Below, piece by piece: positions 47,986 through 60,974 of a stretch of 64,000 nucleotides of DNA. The translations under genes were made by a program, and so were the position numbers. The notes under the pieces were generated by a model. That model was not told where the DNA came from. It saw only the letters and a list, made by a program, of their open reading frames with translations, and did no database searches. Each line of letters begins with the position of its first letter. Position 1 is the first letter of the stretch. This DNA comes from Angiostrongylus vasorum (lineage: Eukaryota > Nematoda > Chromadorea > Rhabditida > Metastrongylidae): assembly GCA_018806985.1 (NCBI GenBank), contig JADANN010000437.1, positions 274,501 through 338,500 of the forward strand, written 5' to 3'.

Positions 47986-50900
47986 ATGAAGGAGCTAGCC
48001 GTTCTTCTGCTATTTACAGGATGTGCAAAAGCAAGGATTTCTTGCCGGGGTTTAGTTGGAGAGCCTGTTGACTGGTTAGTGCGCTTCTGCTTTCTCGGTT
48101 TTTTTTTCTCCGCAGTTTTGCAATCCTGCATTTTAAAATGTTTTTAACAGATATTATGATCTTATAGATCTTACTTGAAAAGTGTGAGGAAATCTCATCT
48201 GTCTTCCGTTAATCTTTAAATGGTCCGATCGATCCTCAGCACTGCCTTCTTTATTTATTTGCCTATATATTTGTATTATTCGAAGTCACATATACTACTG
48301 ATCTCGGCAATGCTTTTAGTCGGTTCCTTGTCTCACAGAAGTCATTCACGAAGGTCTTTGGACCTGTGCGTGGGTTTGGTTGCCATATTAAGACTTTGCC
48401 TTCTTCTTCATGGTCGCTAAATTATAGTTGGACTGATTCATTCTTGAATTATACGATGTCTCCATTCGTGCCTTCCGCTTCTTTTACCACAGAGATATTC
48501 GCTTCCCTTTTTTGAATCAGAGGGAGCTTTTTCGTAGACGAAGTACGGACCAAACTGCCAACTCTAAAGATAATGGGACTTTTGTGTTATGCGTGTTATT
48601 GCGCTTTGTGTGCCTCTTGGTTAACGGTGTTTTCTTTCATACGCGTTTTTCGCTTTAGTTGAGCTCGATCTACTCCAGAGTGATGAGGAATCTCGCTGCC
48701 TGCTGGTAGGGTTTTCTTGAAGAAATCCATCTTATCAGACCATGCCGCGTTTGTTATTCGAGGTAGTTCAGTGACTTCCGACAAGTGTCTAGCGACCACG
48801 TTGATGATGTACCTAACTCTAATCGCTTTCCATTTGTCTGCTAGAATCTCGTTCCTGGTATGCAGAAATCCACTTGGATTACTTAGCTTATCTCCAATGT
48901 CAATTTCTGGATAGTGCATTGGATAGCGTCACTCGCGTTTTCATGCACCGTGTCTGACTCAGATTTTGAAGTCATGATAGCGCTGAGGTAACTATGGGAT
49001 TAAATAAAAAAGCATAGTATCTTTCACTTTTCCGACGAATTTTTCGGCGCCTTTCAAAATCTCTCGTGTCTACCCTCTTCTTCAACTGTCTCATATCACT
49101 GATCACGTTGATTCTTCGGTGAAGATCATGTTCGGACCGGTAAATCTGGTGGTCTTCGTTCTTTTCGAACTAAATATGGTACTGAAGTAAAATCACTCTG
49201 ACTCGGTCTTCGTGAAATTCGGTTGCAAAGTATTCCTTCTACACTACTGATAGTGGTTAGGCAGACAATTCCGTTGACTTTGTCAGTGTCGCTTTACATT
49301 TTTGCACTGACCATGGTTATTCTTTGCAACTGGTGCTTGACATATATCCCGTATTGTTAGGATCGAGTCTTTGTCAAGTTCGCCGGAAACTACCAGGTGA
49401 AAATGTTTCACCCTTATGGAGAATAACACTTCAAAACAAATAAGGTCAACACTTGCTCCACAAACATCACACTGCATGCACACAGTTGTGGGTGGTCAGT
49501 CTTGAACCTTTTTATTCATAGTCTGTCATTGCTCCACAACTTAGCGGACGTGAGTTCGAAAGCGAACTCAAGGAACTATTTTATGACTGTCTATTCTTAC
49601 CAATTATATTTAACACACATCGTATAATAAACAATAGTAATATATAATATACGCATTGTGTGGCGCAGTGGTCGGAGGCGCCTTGCAACACACACGTGGA
49701 ATCGATCTCCGCGCCCATGGCCCACCAAGCCTTCCATTCCTCCGGGGACGACAAATTGGTACCAGACTTGTCTGGGAGGATAGCAGCACTTTCGATACAT
49801 CGGTAGGCCACCGAAGTCATTGTAAAGGCCAATTGTGCATTCAATTACGTCCAAACGATGCTTGATGAAGTCGAATGCATAACGCATCCCTCAGGGATTG
49901 ATCAACGCCAAGAGCTTTATCTTTTATCTTTTTTATGTCATAAATAATAATAATAATAAATAACGATAATACCAACAAAACTATAATTAATACATCTCGC
50001 ATGAATTCTATTGCATCAAATTTGAAAGATTGTATAAGCGAAACATTACATGGTCAACTGTTGAGGCCATGGTAGAACATACATATTTAGAGTACGGTAT
50101 TATCCAAACATGTATACTTGGGGTTTTGCGTTACGGTAACAGTGGTTTCCTTACTTGATCACATAGAAGACTGACGAACTTAAAACCTGGCGACTAGGTA
50201 GAAGAATTATTGTTTTTTTTCTCATAACGGCTGAACTGTAACTGCACAAGTAGATAACCAAGGATAAACGATGAATAGTTCGGCGTTGATCAATGCTTGA
50301 AGCATGCGCCAAGCATTAGCCTTAGTCAAGCATCGTTAGAGGTGATTGAATGCGTATTTTGTCTACACAATGACTTGCGGTGGTGTACCGATATATCAAG
50401 TCAGTGTTTTTATTTTCGAAGACGCAGACGTCCAGTATCAATACGCCGACCTTGGAAGGCTTTGTTCGTCTCGGCTTGGGGATCGAGACCAGCGACCCAT
50501 CCAGTTTGTATTGCAGGGCAGGACTAACCACATCAATACACCTACCCCTACAGGGTACAGGTGGAGAAAAAGATATTTGCAATTGTTGCTACCTCATCAG
50601 ATATAGGAAGAGGAATAAAATAAATCACCAGAATTCCGACATTTTTTTTGCAGGTATGTTGTCTATAAGCCACCGGCAACTTCAAAATCTACTGCGAAGT
50701 TTTACTACGTGGATTCTACTCACACTACTTGGACACTCGCTCCACGGACAATAAGTGACGAAAGAATAGTTGTTGGAGCTACTCTTGAGGAATACTACAG
50801 ACGTGACCAGGTAGGGCCAAGAAACTTGGAATAGAGCAGGACTTCTGCAGTGGCAAAAATTCTGAAGACTTCCTTCCCAACAATTTACTCTATAGATTTT

Positions 50901-53641
50901 TTTCTTTTGGCATTTTATTCTTCATTAAATTGTTCATTTTGAACAACGAAATTCTAAGCTTCTTCTTTGGTTTTTAGTTGACACGTTTCTAAAAACAATT
51001 AGTGACAATAAGGAAATCAGCATCTTTGTTTTTCTTAAATAATCTTTTAGCTTTTACTTGGTTTTTTTAATCGAAATTCCAAGCCCTGTCTACCTTCAAT
51101 TTTTTCAGTGCACTAAGCTCCTTAGTTATTTTCCTGGGTTTTGTGTTTCCGCTTGAGTTTACAGTGAATGTGTGGTTTTTCCATCCGACTTAAATAAGTA
51201 TTGGATTAGTAATTAACGGAGGAAATAATTCGAAGAGTCATTAAGTATCTAACTAGCTGAGAGAAGGGCGAAACGAAGTACACGCATGGTGTGGTGGTGA
51301 ACGCGTTAGCCACGGAAAGGGTGGTATCGTGTTCGATCCCTACCGCAGACATTTGCGGTCCGGAGTTTTGTAAATATCTCAGCATTATTGTTGTTGTATC
51401 ACAAATAATACGCTGCAGTAAACAATTGTAATGGGCACTAAATAAAAAAGTTGACATTTAAATGTTTATTTGTAGAGATCGTTCATATTCGCATACAACG
51501 ACGACAGTCCCTCAGGCAGAGTGGATTCATACAGAGGTCACAGCAAAGGCGTAGTGGTTTTTGACGAAGACACTGGCTACTGGTTAATCCACAGTGTACC
51601 AAATTTTCCAAGACTAGGTAGTTTTTCGTTGTTTAGGGTGTTACTAGGCTTTTGGCTTGATTGTAGAACTACAGAGGAGCGCAGGGCTGCAGATTGGATA
51701 CATTCCAGTTCAATATCTGATTCCTCACAACACAGTATTCCTGAGCTCGTTTAACTCATTATTTTGGAAATGTAGTGCCGGTAATAAGTGTTTTCTCTCT
51801 GCTTACACTGTATTCACTTTAGGTTCATATTCATACCCAACTGCTGGTTTGAAATTCGGTCAGATGTTCCTGTGTTTAACGCTACCAATAAGAGTTCTTG
51901 GCGATGTTGGCGAACACCTGCGATTTGTCCAGGCTACGCCATTCTTTTCGCAACTTCCCAGTTTTTTCTCTGAGAGGTTTGAATACTCACCATAGATTTG
52001 GATTACATAGGGAAAAAGTTTACACGTGAAGAAGTTTGGACTATAGAGATTGGAAACTAGCTCTATACCATTTTTTTGGATTATACACCATCTGGCGCTG
52101 GCACCCAAGTGTTCTTCGTGCCGTTCAATACGGGAAACGTCCTATTTCGATCTGCAACCGACGCAGCCAAGCTCCTCATCCTTCCGGTGCCATGAAACTG
52201 GTGCCAGACTTGTCTGCCGGCTCCATGTAATTTCAGCTGAGATCCAGCCGACATATGACATCGGGTGGTGTAAAAAGATCTAACATCTATAAAGCATAAT
52301 CTCCTCATACCCAGACAAGACAAGTCGTCCTAGGGTTGCAGATTATTGCAATCTTAGCAAACTTGTCTGGGAGTGTACAAGCACTGACTTGATTCATTGA
52401 TAAGCTCCTGAAAATCACTATATGGGCCAAATATGCATTGGATCAACTCTACGATTCTTAGACCATGTAATGCCCTCAGAACCATTTAGGAATTGATCAA
52501 GGCTAAACGTTTTCCTCTCTTTCTCTCTCTTCATAAAGCATTTTGTAAATTTAGATTCCCAGTTTTGGTTAATATCGTCAAGAAGCAGTCGTTATCGAAA
52601 TCGGACACTGTTTTCACTCGAGTTGGTCAACTAACCACCACTGGTGGAATGATAGTTAAAAGCTTTGCTAAGCACAAAAAGTTCAACAAAGGTGAGCTTA
52701 CTTTGTGGAGTCTCTTGAGAGTTTTGTTTTTTCTTTTCCCGCATATTTTATCACATTGGTTTGAATCTTTGGATAGATCGTATCATGTGCTTCGTAGTGA
52801 GAATTGGAAAGCATTATCTCATTACTTTACATTATTCCATAGGCGTCAATATAACTATATACAGATCTGTGGTTCGACTTAGTAGCATCAGGACTGAGTA
52901 CAAACTTGGCAGTGGAAAGCTGGTTAAACGGTGGCGCTAACGATTTAGAAAGTGTCTGCACCGAAAGAACAAGTGTACGTCTTTTGTATTCCGCGTAGTT
53001 TTTTCCACGTGACTTTTCCCAGGATCAGTAGATCTAAAGATCTCCATGACTGAATAGTTTCAAGCCACTTGCTATTTAAGTCTTTTTTAGTTTGTAGCGA
53101 AAATGTATGATATAAGTTCTGATCGCTGCTTCCTATCGTCACGTAGTCCCATGTACAGTTTTTATATAAACTGCACCATGGACCCCTTCGAAAAAATATA
53201 ATCCCAGCTTCCATGTAATACTTCTTTTCAAGGAACTCTCAATTACTCAGATGAGCATTTAGGTATACGACGTCACATCTGTTATGCTACCAGGTATTTC
53301 TTTCAATAGCTCTATGGACCATTCTAAATGGGCTGTAAGTGACACTAGTGGAGGAATGAATGTGATATGCGTTGGAGACCTCAATCGTCAGGTTAATTCG
53401 CAGTTATTTTGCATCAGTGTGAATCTTAGTACCTATGTTTCTAGCAATTCTTTAGAGGTCACAATTTCGCCGTGGCGGTGGAGCGGTGTGTTTTCGTCAC
53501 CGTAGACTCTGGAACACTCTTCATACCACTGTGAAATCTGTTCAACCATGTAATAGCAAAAATATCCATTCGTATTTCAGCACAGCCTTGTGCTTTTCAT
53601 CGTTTATAGTCTTAAAAGCTTTCTGGATAGACGTAAGCTGA
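47986..53641 (+). CDS. DNase II family acid endonuclease (NUC-1/CRN-6/CRN-7 type)
   Basis: Degrades DNA in lysosomes or outside the cell, without metal ions. Eight exons join in phase: 47986-48074, 50654-50810, 51476-51617, 51823-51976, 52555-52691, 52865-52974, 53263-53391 and 53456-53641 (TGA), giving 367 residues, the usual length. A signal peptide (MKELAVLLLFTGCAKA) is followed by the mature start ISCRGLVGEPVDW, YVVYKPP, FYYVDS, FAYND, the first HxK motif (HSKGVVV), YWLIHSVPNFP, FGQMFLCLTLP, VKSFAKHKKFNKD, the second HxK (DHSKWAVS), ICVGDLNR and RRGGGAVCF. The HxK pair supplies the catalytic His and Lys, so the enzyme looks intact. Intron 1 (2.6 kb) holds two SINE A copies; introns 2 and 4 hold family D and SINE A remains. 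No frameshift. Which of the nematode paralogues it is cannot be told. Confidence 0.93.
48140..49600 (-). other. Decayed minus-strand coding-like DNA in DNase II intron 1
   Basis: Several open minus frames (for example 48596-48919 with VVARHLSEVTELPRI, and 49283-49483) look like remains of one protein, possibly an old retroelement. No domain recognised. Confidence 0.3.
49656..49922 (+). mobile_element. SINE family A copy, well preserved
   Basis: A box TGGCGCAGTGG at 49661-49671, B-box-like GGAATCGATCT at 49698-49708, full body, tail 'gatcaacgccaagagcttta' with a T-rich end. In DNase II intron 1. Confidence 0.75.
50278..50520 (-). mobile_element. SINE family A copy, diverged
   Basis: Tail 'cggcgttgatcaatgcttg' and body 'gaggtgattgaatgcgtatt', then 'gcggtggtgtaccgatatat'; head lost or unrecognisable. 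In DNase II intron 1. Confidence 0.5.
51235..51440 (+). repeat. Family D repeat copy
   Basis: 'gcatggtgtggtggtgaacg', 'gtgttcgatccctaccgcag' and 'atttgcggtccggagttttg' in DNase II intron 2. Confidence 0.6.
52340..52512 (+). mobile_element. SINE family A remnant
   Basis: 'aacttgtctgggagtgtac', 'gggccaaatatgcattggat' and 'gaattgatcaaggctaaacg' in DNase II intron 4. Confidence 0.4.
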
Positions 53642-54600
53642 CAGATGTACGCGTTTATGTCCTCTTAGCTGTGGACGGTTGGGTTTTCCTTGGAATCCCA
53701 AGATAACCATCCAAGAGCGCGCTCAGGTCTTCGGCATGGCATTTACTGACCGTTCTGGATAGAATGGAAATGTTATAATCGTTGGGTCGTGAGAGTGGGG
53801 AGTTTGCCGTCTTTGAATTGAATCTTTTAAGATCGCAGCACTTCCCGCGAATGGACGACTACCACTCAAATTGCAATGCGTTCCTTTAAACGCTTTAAGT
53901 CGTAGATCTGGCTACCCTTCTTACGTAATGTATGCATTTTTCCTTTCTAATCGATAGTATGACACCTTTTAGAATTCAGTTCTGACGATGGTAGAAATCG
54001 TACGCCGTAAGAGCATCACAGCATTCTGATGAACAAATATGCGATCGATTTGACTCCGCTTGGGTTGTTAGGACCCCAGATGGTGTTCAGAATCACTGAA
54101 GACCAAATTGGTTGGTCCTTCTTGGTGGGTGTTAAAGTGCATTTTCCAGTTGCACTTCTTCCTTATTTAACTTCATGTAACGTCTTAGGTGGCAAGTTAA
54201 CTATAACCATCAATCGATTTCAAATTGGTAGGTCTTCCTTGGTGGGTGTTAAAGTGCATTTTCCCGCTGTTTGAAATGACAAGTTTTGAGTTCCTGGGTG
54301 AATTTCATTCTTCTTCGTGATTATCACAACGCAGCTTCCCTTTGAGAATACCTTCTTTGGTCATATTTTGCCACTTAGTGCGAAAAAGCAGTGGGTAGAT
54401 ATACTACACAATAATACACGAGTGGTCGCTGATTCAACCCCCGCTAAGATTCGCAAATTGTTAACGGACTTTTCCGAGAAGACTTCCTACTGTCTGATGA
54501 CCGCTTATGCTGAAGACCTGGTAACGTAGAATGGCTATCACAAGATTTCAGGTAGAACCAAGTAGACCAGTATTCATTGATGTTCGTGAGAAATACAAAG
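53641..54600. other. DNase II 3' flank
   Basis: No gene supported. A block of about 45 bp containing 'ggtgggtgttaaagtgcatt' occurs twice (54107-54152 and 54222-54268), about 115 bp apart. Confidence 0.45.
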
Positions 54601-54700
54601 TGCTCAGGTAGGAATCGAAGTCACGTGCAAATCCGAAGACCTTTGTGGATGACGAGTGCAGGATAGTAAGATAAGTTAGAGAAGTATTGAGATTCGTACA
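54600..54700 (+). mobile_element. SINE family B tail fragment
   Basis: 'gaagacctttgtggatgacg' and 'gtattgagattcgtacaag' match the tail of family B. Confidence 0.35.
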
Positions 54701-54779
54701 AGTTTGCAAACGAGTCATTAAAGGATTTGAAAAGTCTTGTCATTATCACAATCTTAACCGTTTTATTTACTGCTTACTA

Positions 54780-55075
54780 TTTTTAATGGTAGAGTATAAT
54801 GCGAAATATAACTACAACGATGCTGAGATATTTGCAAAACTCCGGACCGCAGGTGTCTGCGGTGAGGAACGAACGCGCTATTGTCCTTTCCGGGGAGTAA
54901 CGCGTTCACCAGCACACCATGCGGGTCCTTCGTTTCGCGTGCCTCCGATTGCCGATTTGCGATCCCCAGATCAATCCCGCTGACGGGTGATTGCTGATGG
55001 CAGAGATCAATAGAACTAGCTGAGAGGCAGGCGAAACGAAGGACCCGCATGGTGTGGTGGTGAACGCGTATCTTG
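54780..55075 (+). repeat. Family D copy with long inverted arms
   Basis: Arms of about 46 bp at 54898-54944 and 55024-55070 are near-perfect inverted copies (for example 'gggtccttcgtttcgc' against 'gcgaaacgaaggaccc'), with about 80 bp between. The left end is the family terminus 'gcgaaatataactacaacga'. Confidence 0.7.
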
Positions 55076-55079
55076 TCAT

Positions 55080-57100
55080 TATGTCCAAACTATTGTCTGC
55101 AGTCCGCTGTTAACAATAAAGTATGGTAGGGAACAGGACATGACGGCAATATCTTCTAATAGTAGAGACAATTATTCTGCAGTGAAGTGAAGGAGATCAA
55201 GGTCGATGTAAATATCGTTTCAATATGTCACATAAGGTCTTCGTGGCACCATGGCTCAGAACACGGGTTGCATTTCCCGTCTGTTCACATTTTATAGAGA
55301 ACACATGTTCTTTTCATGAACCCTATGATTTTCATGTAGTGGAAAGCTAAAAGTAAGCCAGAATAGCCAATATTTCCCCTGAACCATAGTTTACCAAACG
55401 ATTTGATGAATCCAGATTCAATAAACATAGTCTGGTGAAAGACTACATCAAGGAATGCCGACTAGATGTAGTGATTCAGTACCTTACCATCACCAGTCCT
55501 TCGATTTTCAGACACCAAGCAGCTAGATCCCACTTCTTGACAGGATGCGAAGGCTTCTTATTACTATATCTGAGCGAGCCCTTTCATTAGCACCCCATAA
55601 AATGCCATAATCATGTCGTTTTTTATTCATGTACTTTCGTTTAGAGCAAGCCTCGCTTTCACTCTCATGTACTTTTTTTCTAGAAATCAGTCGTAATACC
55701 ACAACGCATTTCCACACCCCCTCATCAGGAAAACGATAATCTAGCGACTAATTCGATAAGAATGCATCAAACACCTGTCCACTACGTCACAAATTGTTCG
55801 TATTGTATATCTGAAAAGAGCACATTTATAACTCAGGCTTTACGAAATCTTCTGACAAGAGGACGATTTTCCAATCTTTGTATTACTTGGGTTTTTTCTA
55901 GTCAACAACTGTGCTCCAATCGTCAAAAGTGGTAACACTGAGCCTAACTGCTCTTGAAATTTTTTTTGAGATCCTCCCTAAATGGATATGTCGGAATCCT
56001 GCTGGGTATCCCGTAAAGGAACCAAAAGATGAAAACCTTTATATTGAAAAAACAATATTCTCTTATCTGTCACAGTATACACAATTTATTATCCTTCTGT
56101 ACATCGAATAACAAAGAGAACTGTCTGCGATTAATACAACAAATGGTTAACAAGGTCTGCTTAGACGACTAGACGTCAAACCCAATAAAACTTTTAATTG
56201 CAGCAATTGGATCACCGTTCACCTCGATAAGCTTCTTTTCTACAACGCTCTGAAAAAGGCTATCTTAGACCTATATTTTACATACACTAGCCAATACCGA
56301 CTGACAATTTTATCGAATTCGCACTCTTTGGGGCAGGAAAGGATGGAAAACGTTTTATAGTTAAGCATCAGGAAAAAAAAACTCATTTTTCACATATCCT
56401 TTATACTTTAACGAAAAAAGCTAAGCTATGGTGTTGTCTGCCACCGCCAACGTATCGTAAGATTCATATCTAGGTATTTGTCCACTACTAAAGGTGACCA
56501 TGATTGGTCACGAGCAACTTAAACAGAAAGAGTATTGAACAATCTTCTAGAATTTTCCAAAAATGGATTCCTAGAATCGCAGTTCCGTCTTAACATTTTC
56601 ATGGATATTTTAGCACGAATCCGCCAAAACCGTAAGTCACACGAATTATCTTGTAATATTATCGTTCCCTCTATGCAAAAATCTTAATCGGTGGGTTTAA
56701 CAGTAGTTAACGTGTTACAACAGCGCACAATTTTTCCTAGTTGTCACGTGGGACCATGGTCGTTTTATTTCCTCACGCGCCTTATGAGTCATATAGAAGT
56801 CACATGGGCTGAAATGAATTCTTAAGGAATTTAGCAACATAGAAAACAATATAACGTTTAGGTTCCCAGGACCTTCGATAACTCCGGAATAGGTCAGTAC
56901 CTATTGCATGAAGGTAATGAACCAGTATATTTTTGTGAACCACTTGTGACTGGGTGTTTAGATTCCACTGTGAGATCAAAAAGTAGGGAATAAAGAACGA
57001 ACATTGTGGAAACACAGATATATTAAACAAATGAGTGGTTTTCCGGAGTTAGCCTCCAAATGAAAATCTCAGAATGCCAGTGAGGGTTCACTGACATTCG
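55080..57100. other. Spacer, nothing recognised
   Basis: AT-rich, only short frames without splice sites or domains. Confidence 0.4.
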
Positions 57101-57665
57101 GCCTTTGGAAAATGTCCTTTTGAATCCGAAGTGAGGCCGAATTTTTTAAAGTGCTTTTGGCCTATCACCTCTTAGCGAACAATAGAATCTTCGACATAAT
57201 GGAGCTTAGAAAAATGTTAGATGCGAAGAACTCCTGTACTGACAAGTGTCCGATGTTCCGAGAGGCACATTCTGCCAATATATCCCTAATAAAAGATACA
57301 ACTTTGAATTTACTCCTCCAAATTTTGATGGATGCAGCAGAGCTATAGGGCTTGCTGATAAGGAGACCTCCAGAAATAGCAGTTTGGCTAAACCGATGTT
57401 TCTTGAGACTCACGATGAATTTACTGGATGCGGGAATGTTTGCGTACATCGATAATCGTTATGGAAATCATTTACATTACAAGAAGATATCCACTCGGAT
57501 GGCAGGTACAAGAACAACAAGAACGGACTCCCTAAGCAGATCATCCAGCAAAAAATGAAGGCGGAGATGGACCAAAAGAACACAGCGGTGCCCCATTGTA
57601 AACAGTGAAGTGATATTTTGAAGGTTACGACGCATAAAGCAAAAAAAAAAAAAAAAAAGAAAAAC
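57100..57665 (+). other. Broken coding-like stretch ending in an A run
   Basis: Plus frames with stops (for example MNLLDAGMFAYIDNRYGNHL) run into a pure A run of 18 at about 57642-57659. This could be an old retrocopy; its source is not recognised. Confidence 0.25.
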
Positions 57666-57819
57666 TTAAGAAGACGAGCGATCACATGGTCTCCTACAAG
57701 TGATATCTCAGGTTTAGGCACATACGTGTTTTCATCCACACAGCAAGTCATAGATGGTTGGTGAACACATGACGTATCTATGTTTTCTTGAGTCACTGAG
57801 CTAACATGAGGCTGCTAAA

Positions 57820-57890
57820 TAGTTTTATTCGACTAATTTCCGACGCGTTCGCCTCCTTCAAGAGACCGAGTGAACTGAGTCCATGGAAAA
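57820..57890 (-). ncRNA. Hammerhead-like motif, copy 5, degenerate
   Basis: Minus strand: CTTGAAGGA, GGCG-AACG-CGTC (perfect stem II), GGAAAT, TTAGTCGAATAAAA. The tail matches copies 1-3, but both core boxes have changes. Confidence 0.25.
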
Positions 57891-58225
57891 TCGGTGATCG
57901 CTCTCACTATACGGAAGTTCGCTTTCGGACTGAACCGAATCCACTTGAGTAAGTCATCGCTCGAATGAAGTGCCACCCTCATAGAGGATAGATTTCCACT
58001 TACTTGTACCATACAACATGTCGATCTGCTTTTTTAACGGGTGATGCATCCCCCGAAGGTAGACGTTATATTTGCTGCCACTGCTGCCACTTGGCGTAGT
58101 AACAGTTCTAAAAAGTGAATTCATTTATCCTTAGTCTGAATAATTACATGACATCGACCATCCACATCGTGACAACTAGCAGCTGTAAACTATCGGCACG
58201 GACCAATCCAGCCCCGTAAAAAAAG

Positions 58226-58500
58226 GATAAAGCTCTCGGCGTTGATCAATCCCTGAGGGATGCACCATGCATTCGACTTCATTAAGCATTGTTTCGTGGT
58301 GATTGAATGCATATGTGGCCTTTACAATAACTCGGAGTGGCCTACCGATGTATCGAGCCGGTGCTGCTATCCTCCCAGACAAGTCTGGTAGTAATTTGCC
58401 AACTCCGGAGGGATGGAAGGCTTGGTGGACCACGGGGGCGGAGATCGATTTCACGTGTGTGTTACAGGGCACCTCCGCCACTGCGCCACACGTGCCCATC
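58226..58500 (-). mobile_element. SINE family A copy, well preserved
   Basis: Tail 'ggataaagctctcggcgttg' at the left, tRNA-like head (minus strand 'cgtgtggcgcagtggcgg') at the right end. Confidence 0.75.
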
Positions 58501-58504
58501 TCTG

Positions 58505-58560
58505 GCCCCGTAGAAGATGAAATCTTGAGAACCTTAGCAGAATAAATCCTTTCTTATCAA
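58505..58560 (+). ncRNA. Hammerhead-like motif, copy 6, degenerate
   Basis: GTAGA, AGAT-GAA-ATCT (self-complementary), GAGAAC, CTTAGC, AGAATAAA, then 'tatcaatctcgtg' as after copy 2. Directly abuts a SINE A. Core boxes altered. Confidence 0.25.
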
Positions 58561-60180
58561 TCTCGTGATAGCTCGATATTTCAAGAAAATACTAATTATA
58601 CCACAATATTGAAGTTTAATGACGGTCGACTTTTAGAACGTAGGGGATCTATTAAGAAGAAGCGTTAAAATTTACCTTGGTTTACATTGGTAGTGTACCT
58701 ATACTTCAAATCTGCCATATTCTGGAAAACATCGGAGCAGTACAAAAACATATAAACGTTGTAACAGCCGCTATATGAATCAAGGAACTTGCTACATGAC
58801 ATAGTAGAAGCATCAACACTAGATGGGACCAGTTTAAGAAGCATTTCTGTCTAGACTGTTCCAATAATGGCCACAAGGCGTTTAAACTGTGAACTGCATA
58901 GAAAATTTTCCAACCACGATGTTGAGTACATTAGTGGAAGGTTGTCAATATGCGAAGGATTCGGGTTTAGTCAATGGCAATGCAGCTGACATTGAATTTT
59001 CAACGTGGCCCAATTGATTTATAATGACAACAAAATAGTAAACCAAGGTGGACATTTCCTAAGGGAAACCTCAGTTAACACTATACTCATGAAAGCAACT
59101 GCAGCGAAATATACGAAGGGTAACTCAATCGACTAGGACAGTGTAAACTGCAGTATTAGAAAATGTTTTTCTGTACCATAGTGGTCATATTATCTGTGAA
59201 AAGCAGGATATCGATTGTATACGAAAATAATGAGGAAAATATCTCTGTGAAAAAGCAACCTTAAGAAGCATGCAGCACGCGTCCTTCATCTTAACACGAA
59301 AACCCGTGTTGGAATTAAGCCAGAGGGACAGAAATGGAAAGAAAAATAGCAAACCATTTTCCGTTCCATTTTCCGTTAAGTCAACCTTGTCCATGGCGGT
59401 ACAGAAACCGCTCGAAATATCAACGTCACAATTAATCAGAGAATCATTATCGACTGCACATTACAACGCTAGTTCAAGCAAAAGTTTCGTAAAACTGATG
59501 AGAGCTCTGAAGTTGAGACCGACCGTGGACTAACTCTTACAGAGACCAGTTCTGCATCAGATAATCAAACTTTTTTGTGAACAGCGGGTAATAACATCGA
59601 CTACAACTTCTTGATTGCTTTTGAAACCGCTGGAACAGAGTGATATCGTCATTTAATCAGCCAAATGTCCCGATGATGACGACACCTACCAGCTACATCT
59701 GTGGCGAACAATTCTGTTGCAAGACAATGCCTTTTCCACGCGTTTGTGAACGAAAACTGCAAGTGTTGCAAAAACTGGGATACAAAACTCAACCTCATGT
59801 AGTATATCTCAGCGAGTCTCTCATCAATCGACTTCTAATTTTCAAGTGTCACATTGATGACATACTGAGAAAATAGGGAGCAAAACTATTACTGGGAATA
59901 TTTTCTGAAGAATTATGGGTTCCAGATACTTAAAAATTTACCATAATGATAATGGATCTCACTGTAAATGATTTATGGAACGGGAGATAATGTTTACATC
60001 GCTACACGAGAAAATGTAAAACGACTGGATTTTGTTAAGCAGATATTTTCTCAGTGTTCAATACACTTCTGAAATCATAGGAAAAAAGTTGAAAAGCGAC
60101 CCGATATAACCATCACGAGCACGCTGTAAAAGAGTTTTAAACAGCACTACGTTTTTAATGATGCACACATACTTACTTGA
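58560..60180. other. Spacer, nothing recognised
   Basis: The missing last exon of the HYPK gene was looked for here and not found. Confidence 0.4.
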
Positions 60181-60184
60181 ACAC

Positions 60185-60562
60185 TTGGAAAGCCCGTCTT
60201 CAATGGTGGTGCGAGCCCTAGAATTATTTCCATTGTTTCGGAGTTTTGCTGGTTTAGCTATTGTGGCTCCCTGGGGCGCCTAGGTCAGTCAAAGCAACGT
60301 CTGTCCCAGATCGTCACCACCCCAGGCAGTCGCCGCCTTTGTGCACCAGAGGGAGATTTGCCACCAAGCAGCTAGTTTGGTACCAGGACGGTGGTGGATT
60401 CTGGTATTGGTTTACTCTCAGCTGGGCTTCTTGATGGAAACGCCGGACTCCTTTTCAGCTTCGGAAAGCCTGCTGAGGGGATGAATACCCTCGATGTACA
60501 TCACGGCTCGACACCCAGGAACACTTCCCAGCTATGATGAGGCGGTAAGCAGTTGGGAGGAT
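60185..60562 (-). mobile_element. Family C short element copy
   Basis: 'gtggctccctggggcgcc', 'caccaccccaggcagtcgcc', 'acccaggaacacttcccagc', 'gatgaggcggtaagcag'. Confidence 0.7.
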
Positions 60563-60974
60563 GCACACATAGTCATTCGTAAAGGCAACGAATCAAATTT
60601 CCACAATCTGATCGCAACTCCAAACATATATCCAAATTATACAAAGCATCAACTTCACCTATCGGTGTACGAACCAAAAAACAACAGCGCAATAATGCAA
60701 AAAAGAAGTCAAATTTGAAAAATAAAACTGCAAATTCCTTAACCGAATAATTGGGATATTTCTAGCTCTGCTCTCATGAAGTCGAGTTCGCCATGACATC
60801 ACACGTATTTAAAGATTGACAACAGTATTTCGCTTACTAATAAATAGATCCAGAAAAGAAAGACCAAAACAACCATAAATCACGAGATTAGTGAATACGA
60901 TAGACAACTAATAAGAAATACCACGAAAAAAGCACTTTAACTAGAAAATTTTGCTTCTATTCCTTAAAAAATAC

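Noticed and set aside
49656..49730. Possible tRNA gene
   Set aside because: The A and B boxes are present but the cloverleaf is not closed and the sequence continues as a repeated SINE body.
54029..54274. Plus-strand frame with an internal repeat (LVGVKVHFP twice)
   Set aside because: The repeat is a local DNA duplication of about 115 bp spacing; no splice sites or family.
57151..57348. Possible retrogene before the A run
   Set aside because: Stops interrupt it and no parent protein is recognised; kept only as a weak note.
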